Shown here: piece after piece, positions 57,468-64,000 of the stretch
How positions within the stretch are numbered: position 1 is the stretch's first letter
How the letters are laid out: every line of letters starts with the position of its first letter
From: Pseudomonas mangiferae
Lineage (GTDB): Bacteria; Pseudomonadota; Gammaproteobacteria; Pseudomonadales; Pseudomonadaceae
Direction of reading: 5' to 3'
NCBI RefSeq assembly: GCF_007109405.1
Contig: NZ_VJOY01000019.1
Location: 1 to 64,000, forward strand
Length of the DNA: 64,000 nucleotides
Position numbers and translations under genes: made by a program
Notes under the pieces: model-generated
Told to the model about the DNA's origin: nothing
Database searches by the model: none
Seen by the model: only the letters and a program-made list of their open reading frames with translations

Positions 57468-60400
57468 TCAGTGCAGCGGCAGGTGACGGCTGAGCAATGC
57501 CCGCAAGGCTGCCGGTTTCACCGGCTTGGGCAGGTAGTCGAGGCCGGCGGCATGCACCGCCGCCACCAGTTCGGCGCGGCCGTCGGCGCTGATCACCACC
57601 CCCGGCAACGGCTCGCCCAGGCGCGCCCGCAGCCAGGCCATCAGTTCGGTGCCGGTGCCGCCGTCGTCCAGGTGGTAGTCCACCAGGGCCAGGCGCGGCA
57701 CCTCGCCGTCCGCCAGCAGGCGCTCGCATTCCCCGCGGTCCCGGGCGGTGAGCACCCGGCAGCCCCAACGGCTCAGCAGGCTGCGCATGCCGGCGAGGAT
57801 GCTGTCCTCGTTGTCCACGCACAGCACCAGGGCGCCGCCCAGGCCCGTGGCTACGCCTTCGTCCCGGACCGGGCGCGCCACCGGGCGGGCCGCCAGGGGC
57901 ACGCAGACGCTGAATACGCTGCCCTTGCCGGGCCAGGAGCGCACCTCCAGGCGGTGACCGAGCACCCGGCACAGGCCGTCGGCGATGGCCAGGCCCAGGC
58001 CCAGGCCCTTTTCCGCGCGGGTCTGGTGGCTGTCCAGGCGCTTGAACTCCTCGAAGATCACCTTGCGTTTGTCCTCGGGTATCCCCGGGCCGCGGTCCCA
58101 GACCTCCAGGCACAGCTGGTCGCCGCGCCGGCGCACGCCCAGCAGCACGTCGCCGCGGGCATAGCGGAAGGCGTTGGTGAGGAAGTTCTGCAGCACCCGG
58201 CGCAGCAACTTCGGGTCGCTGTCCACGCAGGCCCGGCTGCCGCGCAGGCGGAAGGTCATGCCCTGTTCCTGAGCCAGCACGCGGAACTCCGCGCCCAGGG
58301 CGTCGAACAGCACCGCCAGGGGGAAGACGCTGCGCTCCGGGGCGATGCGGCCGTTCTCCAGGCGCGAGATGTCCAGCAGGTCGGCAATCAGGTCCTCGGC
58401 CGAGCGCAGCGAGCTGTCCAGGTGGCCCACCAGATCCCGGGCCTCCGCCGGCAGGGCGTCCTGCTGGTGGGCGAGGGCAGCGGAGAACAGCCGGGCGGCG
58501 TTCAGCGGCTGCATCAGGTCGTGGCTGACGGCGGCGAGGAAGCGGGTCTTGGACTGGTTGGCATTCTCCGCGGTGCCCTTGGCCTCGGTCAGCGCCTGGT
58601 TCAGCGCCGACAGCTCCCGGGTGCGCGCCTGCACCCGCTGCTCCAGGCTCTCGTTGGCCTCCTTGAGGCCCTGCTCGGCGTCGCGGAAGGCGGTGATGTC
58701 GGTGAAGCTCATGACGAAACCGCCACCGGGCATCGGGTTGCCGATCAGCTCGATGGTGCGGCCGTTGGGGAACAGCCGCTCGGAGGTGTGGGGCGTGCCC
58801 TGGCGCATCCAGTACAGCCGCTTGGCCACGTGCAGGTCCGCATCCCCCGGCCCGCAGAGGCCGCGCTCGGCGTTGTAGCGGATGATGTCGGCGATGGGCC
58901 GGCCCACCTGGATCAGCCCCTCCGGGTAGTCGAACAGCTCGATGTAGCGGTGGTTCCAGGCCACCAGGCGCAGGGACTGGTCCGCCACGCTGATGCCTTG
59001 GGTGATGTTCTCGATGGCGCCCTGCAGCAGGGCGCGGTTGAACTGCAGCACCTCGGAGGCTTCGTCGGCGATCCGCACCACGTCCTCCACCTGCATGTCC
59101 CGGCCCTCGATGGCGGCCTTCACCACCGCCCGCGCCGAGGACGCGCCGAGCACCCCCGCCAGCAGCCGCTCGGTGTGGCTGATCCACTCGGCATTGGCGT
59201 TCTGCAGGGCGTTGAAGTCCTTGCCCTGGCGCAGGGCGAAGCGGGTGAAGCTGTGGCGCGCGCGCTCCTCGCCGACGAAGCGCGCCGCCAGCCTCAGCAG
59301 GTCCTCCAGCTGCACCGCCAGCATCGAGCGCGAGCCGGCGCGCTGGGCGATCTCCTGGCCGATGAAGCGGCTGGCCTGCCAGTGCTCCGAGACCCGGGTG
59401 CGGGAGAACACCGAGACCAGGCCGAACAACGCGAAATTGCCGATCAGCGACAGCAGCACCCCCTGGGTCAGGGGTTCGATGGCCAGGCCGAAGGGGTTGC
59501 TGTCCAGCCAGGTCAGGCCGGGGAAGCGTTCCAGGGAGATGCCCAGGCTGCGCGCCACCACCGGCAGCACCAGGGTGTAGGCCCACAGCGCCGAACCCGC
59601 CGCCAGCCCGGCGAACACCCCGCGGCGGTTGGCCTGCTTCCAGTACAGCGCGCCGATCATCGCCGGGCCCAGCTGGGCGATGGCGGCGAAGGCGATCTGG
59701 CCGATGGTGGCGAGGCTGGCGGTGGAGCCCAGCAGCCGGTAACTGATGTAGGCGAACAGCAGGATCAGCGCGATGCTCACCCGGCGCACGGTCAGCAGCC
59801 AGTGGCGGAACACCTCGAACGGCTGGGCGTCGTCGGTGCGCCGGCGGCGCAGCAGCCAGGGCAGCAGCATGTCGTTGGAGACCATGGTGGACAGCGCCAC
59901 GCTGGCGACGATGACCATCCCGGTGGCCGCCGAGGCGCCGCCGACGAAGGCCAGCAGCGCCAGGGCCGGGTGTGCCTCGGCCAGGGGCAGGCTGATGACG
60001 AAGGAGTCCGGGATCACCCCGGCGGGCAGCCGCAGCTGGCCGGCCAGGGCGATGGGCACCACGAACAGCGCCGCGAGGATCAGGTAGGCCGGGAACACCC
60101 AGCGGGCCAGGGCCAGGTCGCGAGGCTCGATGTTCTCCACCACGGTGACGTGGAACTGCCGCGGCAGGCACATCACCGCGGTCATCGCCACCCCGGTCTG
60201 CAGCAGCATCGCCGGCCAGTGCACGGTCTCCTGCCAGTAGTCCGCCAGCTGCGGCGCCTGGCGCGCTTGGCGCAGCAGGTCGCCGAAGCCGTCGTAGAGG
60301 TCGAAGGTGACGAACAGCCCCACGGCGAGGAACGCCGCCAGCTTCACCAGGGACTCGAAGGCGATGGCCAGGACCATCCCCCGGTGGTGCTCGGTGACGT

Positions 60401-60944
60401 CCAGGTTGCGGGTGCCGAAGACGATGGTGAACAGCGCCAGCACCAGGGACACGATCAGCGCGGTGTCCTGGGCGCGGGTACCGGTGGCGTCGGCACCGGA
60501 ACCGATCAGCAGGTTCACCCCCAGCACGATGCCCTTGAGCTGCAGGGCGATGTAGGGCAGCACGCCGACCATGCAGATCAGCGCCACCACCACCGCCAGG
60601 GCCTGGGACTTGCCGTAGCGGGCGGCGATGAAGTCGGCGATGGAGGTAATGTTCTCCTGCTTGCTGATCATCACCATCTTCTGCAGCACCCAGGGCGCCA
60701 GCAGCATCAGCAGCACCGGGCCGAGGTAGATGGGCAGGAACGACCAGAGCTGGCCGGCGGCCTGGCCCACCGCGCCGAAGAACGTCCAGCTGGTGCAGTA
60801 CACCGCCAGGGACAGGCTGTAGACCCAGGCACGCAGGCGCGGCGACAGGGGACGGCCGCGGCGATCGCCGTAGAAGGCGATGGCGAACAGGAAGGTCATG
60901 TAGAGGAGGGCGACCGTGATGATCGAGCCGCTGGACAGCGCCAT
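57468..60944 (-). CDS. Hybrid histidine kinase with sodium:solute-symporter-like sensor domain
   Basis: A 1158-residue membrane kinase. The first 510 residues form about 13 helices of the SLC5/SSS transporter fold (MALSSGSIITVALLYMTFLF onward; CTSWTFFGAVGQAAGQLWSF). A linker (520-620), a PAS-like domain (630-755), a coiled coil, and a HisKA domain with His808 in AAVSHDLMQPLN follow; the ATPase domain has NFLTNAFRYARGD and GLGLGLAIADG. A receiver at 1037-1158 has phospho-acceptor Asp1089 in LVDYHLDDGG. It is of the CbrA/PA3271 class, where transport-like domains sense nutrients. No response regulator is encoded next to it. Start at 60944 by the first membrane helix. Confidence 0.9.
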   Translation of the reverse strand: MALSSGSIITVALLYMTFLFAIAFYGDRRGRPLSPRLRAWVYSLSLAVYCTSWTFFGAVGQAAGQLWSFLPIYLGPVLLMLLAPWVLQKMVMISKQENITSIADFIAARYGKSQALAVVVALICMVGVLPYIALQLKGIVLGVNLLIGSGADATGTRAQDTALIVSLVLALFTIVFGTRNLDVTEHHRGMVLAIAFESLVKLAAFLAVGLFVTFDLYDGFGDLLRQARQAPQLADYWQETVHWPAMLLQTGVAMTAVMCLPRQFHVTVVENIEPRDLALARWVFPAYLILAALFVVPIALAGQLRLPAGVIPDSFVISLPLAEAHPALALLAFVGGASAATGMVIVASVALSTMVSNDMLLPWLLRRRRTDDAQPFEVFRHWLLTVRRVSIALILLFAYISYRLLGSTASLATIGQIAFAAIAQLGPAMIGALYWKQANRRGVFAGLAAGSALWAYTLVLPVVARSLGISLERFPGLTWLDSNPFGLAIEPLTQGVLLSLIGNFALFGLVSVFSRTRVSEHWQASRFIGQEIAQRAGSRSMLAVQLEDLLRLAARFVGEERARHSFTRFALRQGKDFNALQNANAEWISHTERLLAGVLGASSARAVVKAAIEGRDMQVEDVVRIADEASEVLQFNRALLQGAIENITQGISVADQSLRLVAWNHRYIELFDYPEGLIQVGRPIADIIRYNAERGLCGPGDADLHVAKRLYWMRQGTPHTSERLFPNGRTIELIGNPMPGGGFVMSFTDITAFRDAEQGLKEANESLEQRVQARTRELSALNQALTEAKGTAENANQSKTRFLAAVSHDLMQPLNAARLFSAALAHQQDALPAEARDLVGHLDSSLRSAEDLIADLLDISRLENGRIAPERSVFPLAVLFDALGAEFRVLAQEQGMTFRLRGSRACVDSDPKLLRRVLQNFLTNAFRYARGDVLLGVRRRGDQLCLEVWDRGPGIPEDKRKVIFEEFKRLDSHQTRAEKGLGLGLAIADGLCRVLGHRLEVRSWPGKGSVFSVCVPLAARPVARPVRDEGVATGLGGALVLCVDNEDSILAGMRSLLSRWGCRVLTARDRGECERLLADGEVPRLALVDYHLDDGGTGTELMAWLRARLGEPLPGVVISADGRAELVAAVHAAGLDYLPKPVKPAALRALLSRHLPLH

Positions 60945-61174
60945 GGGAACTCCGCAACGAACGGGACACCCGCGGCCTGCGCGGGCTCGCCAGTTTCGCA
61001 CCAAAGCGGCGCCCCGTCAGGCCGCTGCGACCATGGTCGCAGCAAGGCTTGAGCGCCCTGGAAAGGGCTGATAGCGTGGCACCCTGGCCGCCGCCCCGTT
61101 GCACGCGGCCATGTGGCGCTCCGGCGCCCGGACCCTGTCGCCGCAGGGTTTCTTTCTTTTCGAGGTAGTCACCG

Positions 61175-61744
61175 ATGTTTGCACCCCAACCGGTCACGTT
61201 GCAGCGAGGCGCGCTGCGCCTGGAACCGCTGACCGACGCCGATATCCCGGAACTGGCGGCCCTGGCCGAGGAAAACCGCGACGAGCTGATCTACATGAGC
61301 GGCCCGCTGCGGCCCGACTGGTACCGCCAGGCGCTGGCCGAGCAGCGCGAGGGTCGCGCGGTGGTGTTCGCCATCCGCCTGGGCGACGCCCTCATCGGCA
61401 CCAGCCGCTTCGCCGACTTCATGACCGCGCTGCCGGCCGCCGAGATCGGCTGGACCTGGCTCGGCCGCGGCGAGCACGGCAGCGGCCTGAACAGCTCCAT
61501 CAAGTACCTGATGCTGCGCCACGCCTTCGAGGAGTGGCACCTGGTGCGGGTGCAACTGAAGACCGCCGCCAGCAACCAGCGCTCCCAGCGCGCCATCGAG
61601 AAGCTCGGCGCCCAGCGCGAGGGCCTGCTGCGCAACCACCGTCGGCTGGCCGACGGCCGCCTGGACGACACCGTGCTCTACAGCATCACCGACCGCGAGT
61701 GGCCGGCGGTGAAACAGGGTCTCGAGGCGCAGTTCAACAGCTGA
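61175..61744 (+). CDS. GNAT-family acetyltransferase (RimJ/RimL type)
   Basis: A 189-residue N-acetyltransferase. It starts MFAPQPVTLQRGALRLEPLTD, has the middle strand EIGWTWLGRGEHGSGLNSSI with the acetyl-CoA loop, and ends in TAASNQRSQRAIEKLGAQRE, typical of RimJ/L-like enzymes that act on N-termini or small amines. Substrate unknown. It is divergent from the hybrid kinase gene; in P. aeruginosa a similar gene is adjacent to PA3271, as I recall. The leader of about 230 bp contains both promoters. Confidence 0.9.
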   Translation: MFAPQPVTLQRGALRLEPLTDADIPELAALAEENRDELIYMSGPLRPDWYRQALAEQREGRAVVFAIRLGDALIGTSRFADFMTALPAAEIGWTWLGRGEHGSGLNSSIKYLMLRHAFEEWHLVRVQLKTAASNQRSQRAIEKLGAQREGLLRNHRRLADGRLDDTVLYSITDREWPAVKQGLEAQFNS

Positions 61745-61826
61745 CGCCCCGTCGCCGGGCCGTTCCGGCGATGCCGTGCGCCGCCGGGCGCACGGGAACG
61801 TGAATCCGGTGGCGCGCAAGCCGTCC

Positions 61827-62621
61827 TCAGGCGATCGACCGCACCACCCCGCCGTCCACCCGCATGGCCGCGCCGGTGGTGGCGCTGGCCTGGCGCGAGG
61901 CCAGGTAGACCGACAGGCTCGCCACTTCCTCCACCGTGGCCAGGCGCCGGATCAGCGAACTGGGCCGGTGCTCGGCGATGAAATCCCGCTCCAGGCGCTC
62001 GGCCTCCACCCCCTGTTCTTCCGCCAGGCGGGCGAAGTAGCCGCCCACGCCTTCGGAGCGGGTCGGCCCGGGCAGGATCGCGTTGACGGTCACGCCGCTG
62101 CCGGCCAGGGTCTCGGCGAGCCCCCGGGAGACCGCCAGCAGCGCCGCCTTGGTGGTGCCGTAGTGGACCATCTCCGCGGGGATCTGCAGGGCCGACTCGC
62201 TGGACAGGAACTGCACCCGGCCCCAGCCGCGTTCCGCCATGCCCGGCGCGTAGAAGCGCGACAGGCGCACGGCGCTGAGCACGTTGACCTCGAAGAACCG
62301 GCTCCAGGCCTCGTCGCTGATCTCGAAGAAGCCCTGGGGCTCGAAGATCCCCAGGTTGTTGACCAGGATGTCCACCTGCGGCACCTGCTGGAACAGCGCG
62401 CAGACGCCCTCGGCCGTGCCCAGGTCCGCGGCCACGCCCTGGACCCGGGCCCCGGGCAACTTGCTGCGCAGGGTGGCGAGGGCGGCGTCCACCCGGGGCT
62501 GGCTGCGGCCGTTGATCACCACGTCGGCGCCGGCTTCGGCCAGGCCGAGGGCGATGGCCAGGCCGATGCCGGCAGTGGAGCCGCTGACCAGGGCGCGTTT
62601 GCCGTGCAGGGAAATGTTCAT
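61827..62621 (-). CDS. Short-chain dehydrogenase/reductase
   Basis: A 264-residue classical SDR. The NAD(P) loop is LVSGSTAGIGLAIALGL (10-26, with TxxxGIG in STAGIG), NNLG is near 91, and the active site has Ser (FLSSESA, near 142) and the YGTTK motif (Tyr157, Lys161 approx.). INGRSQPRV after strand 2 suggests preference for NADP(H). The C-terminus TGAAMRVDGGVVRSIA is usual. Substrate unknown. The start MNISLHGK is chosen; an ATG 12 bp upstream is possible. It lies 62 bp downstream of the efflux gene on the same strand and may be co-transcribed with it. Confidence 0.9.
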   Translation of the reverse strand: MNISLHGKRALVSGSTAGIGLAIALGLAEAGADVVINGRSQPRVDAALATLRSKLPGARVQGVAADLGTAEGVCALFQQVPQVDILVNNLGIFEPQGFFEISDEAWSRFFEVNVLSAVRLSRFYAPGMAERGWGRVQFLSSESALQIPAEMVHYGTTKAALLAVSRGLAETLAGSGVTVNAILPGPTRSEGVGGYFARLAEEQGVEAERLERDFIAEHRPSSLIRRLATVEEVASLSVYLASRQASATTGAAMRVDGGVVRSIA

Positions 62622-62683
62622 GGGGTATCGCATCCTTTTCTGAAGGAAAGAACCGGGCCGCGGGGCCCGGCATGGAATGAGCG

Positions 62684-64000
62684 TCAGCGCGCGGCGGTGC
62701 GCGGGCCGTCGCCGTCGAATGCCTGCCAGCCGCCGCCCAGGGCGCCGTAGAGCGTCACCAGGGCCTCGGAGGTTTCCGCGTTGCTGGCCACCCATTGCTC
62801 CTGGTTGCTCAGCAGGGTGCCCTGCAGGGTGAGCACGTTGAGGAAGTCCACCGCGCCCTCCACGTACTGGCGCTGGGCGGTGTCCAGGGCCGTGCGGCTC
62901 TGGCGCACCGCCTCGGCGAGGTGGTCGCGGCGCAGCTGGCTGGCGTTGTAGCGGCGCAGCGCCGCGTCGATCTCGTGCCAGGCGGTGAGCACCTTCTTGC
63001 GGTAGTCCAGCGCGGCTTCCTGCTGCTGCGCCTCGCGCAGCGCCAGGGTGCCGGTCAGGCGCCCGCCCTCGAACAGCGGCAGGTTCAGCACCGGGCCGAA
63101 GGCGAAGCGCCGTGCATCCCAGTTGCCCAGCTCGGAAAGTTGCAGCGCCTGCAGCCCCAGGTCCCCGGTCAGGCGGATGCTGGGGTAGAAGGCGGCCTCG
63201 GCCACGCCGATGGAGGCGGTGGCGGCGTGCAGACGGGCCTCGGCCTGGCGGATGTCCGGGCGCCGCCGGGCGAGTTCCGAGGGCAGGCCCATGGCGAAGG
63301 TGCCGTGGCCCTCGGGCACCGGGCCCGGTGTTGCCAGTTCCTCGGCCAGGCGCCGGGGCGGCTGGGCCAGCAGCAGGCCCAGGGCCTCCAGTTCGTCCCC
63401 CGCGCGCTGTTCCAGCAGCGGCAGGCGCGCCTCGATGGCTGCCACCTGGGCGCTGCTCTGGGCCACGTCGAGGCGGGTCGCCACGCCGTCGTCGAAGCGT
63501 TGCCGGGCCAGGCGCAGGCTGTGCCGCGCGACGTCGAGGTTGTCCCGGGTCACCCCCAGGGTGGCCTGGACCTGGCGCAGGTCGATGTAGTGGCGCGCCA
63601 CGTCGCCCAGCAGCAGGACCAGCACGCCGCGCAGGTCGTCCTCGGCGCCCGCCAGGCTGGCGTCGGCCGCCTCCACCTGGCGTTGCACACGGCCCCACAG
63701 GTCCAGCTCCCAGCTCGCCCCCAGGCCCAGGTCCCAGACGCTGTAGGCGCCCTGGCCGGACTGGGCGTTCGGCCCGCGGGCGCTGTCCCGGGCGCGGTTG
63801 AGCTGGCCGCCGGCGTCCACGCTGGGGTAGCGGTCCGCCACCAGGGTGCTGCGGGCGGCGCGGGCCTGCAGCACGCGGCTGGCCGCCATGCGCAGGTCCA
63901 AGTTGTCGTCCACCGCCCGCTGGATCAGCCGGGTCAGCAACGGGTCGTCGAAGCGTTGCCACCAGGTCACGTCCAGCGGGTCGGCGCTGGGCCGGCTGGC
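62684..64000 (-). CDS. NodT-type outer-membrane efflux protein (C-terminal part)
   Basis: About 438 codons are present; the N-terminus, probably with a lipoprotein signal, lies beyond the right edge. It shows the TolC/OprM fold with two repeats: WWQRFDDPLLTRLIQRAVDD then SRVLQARAARSTLVAD at the start, and RRPDIRQAEARLHAATASIG with ALDYRKKVLTAWHEIDAALR in the second half. FGPVLNLPLFEGGRLTGTL is the second coil entry. It forms the outer-membrane channel of an RND or EmrAB-type pump. Partner genes should be just to the right. An apparent GTG start at 63970 is internal, since the frame stays open with conserved residues to the edge. Confidence 0.9.
   Translation of the reverse strand, partial: ASRPSADPLDVTWWQRFDDPLLTRLIQRAVDDNLDLRMAASRVLQARAARSTLVADRYPSVDAGGQLNRARDSARGPNAQSGQGAYSVWDLGLGASWELDLWGRVQRQVEAADASLAGAEDDLRGVLVLLLGDVARHYIDLRQVQATLGVTRDNLDVARHSLRLARQRFDDGVATRLDVAQSSAQVAAIEARLPLLEQRAGDELEALGLLLAQPPRRLAEELATPGPVPEGHGTFAMGLPSELARRRPDIRQAEARLHAATASIGVAEAAFYPSIRLTGDLGLQALQLSELGNWDARRFAFGPVLNLPLFEGGRLTGTLALREAQQQEAALDYRKKVLTAWHEIDAALRRYNASQLRRDHLAEAVRQSRTALDTAQRQYVEGAVDFLNVLTLQGTLLSNQEQWVASNAETSEALVTLYGALGGGWQAFDGDGPRTAAR

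Noticed and set aside
57471-61052. Long open frame on the plus strand opposite the hybrid kinase
   Set aside because: It mirrors the kinase gene in antisense, is rich in His/Gln/Gly typical of high-GC shadow frames, and has no domain.

Overview
The window is a high-GC gammaproteobacterial chromosome segment that reads as Pseudomonas. From memory of PAO1, gene order at the left end (tpm, htpX, alaA, msrB, gpx, ospR, sagS, then a tRNA-Glu/tRNA-Gly pair) and in the middle (xanthine dehydrogenase/guanine deaminase; GntR regulator, smc, zipA, ligA) matches Pseudomonas aeruginosa blocks. These blocks are joined differently here, and I cannot name the species.

Layout. 1-10.1 kb: methyltransferase, membrane protease, alanine aminotransferase and a peroxide/methionine-sulfoxide defence group (msrB, gpx, the thiol-switch regulator ospR, free-methionine sulfoxide reductase), plus the hybrid kinase sagS. 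10.1-12 kb: a GST, a membrane-anchored protein and two tRNA genes with their own promoter and terminator. 12.1-18.2 kb: purine catabolism (xdhA-xdhB-xdhC-guaD) behind a long palindrome. 18.4-27.4 kb: an ankyrin protein and a six-gene glycine/serine operon (gcvH-gcvP-glyA-sdaA-gcvT-lipA) with a sigma54-type promoter. 27.4-34.9 kb: an accessory island of visibly lower GC (see below). 35-36.5 kb: gcsR, the TyrR-like sigma54 activator known in P. aeruginosa to control the gcv operon, here separated from it by the island. 36.7-44.4 kb: GntR regulator, smc, zipA, ligA. 44.3-64 kb: mostly core or poorly characterised genes: an S9 oligopeptidase, class II amidotransferase, RidA-like protein, MoxR/VWA pair, cysK, rmuC, a transporter-fused hybrid kinase, an SDR and a truncated outer-membrane efflux gene.

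The most interesting part is the island at 27.7-34.9 kb. A MATE exporter stands divergent to a tightly coupled seven-gene operon: QueE-like radical SAM enzyme, GTP cyclohydrolase I, QueD-like synthase, a GMP-reductase/IMPDH-type enzyme without CBS domains, a PRPP-dependent phosphoribosyltransferase, a compact UbiD-family decarboxylase and a Nudix hydrolase. It has the enzymes for 7-carboxy-7-deazaguanine (CDG) but not those that take CDG on to queuosine (no queC, queF or tgt). Instead it carries ribosylation, reductive deamination, decarboxylation and dephosphorylation enzymes. I infer a tubercidin-like (7-deazapurine nucleoside) pathway with export, related in logic to the Streptomyces tubercidin and toyocamycin clusters. 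The 6-amination steps would have to come from housekeeping PurA/PurB, or the product keeps a 6-oxo group.
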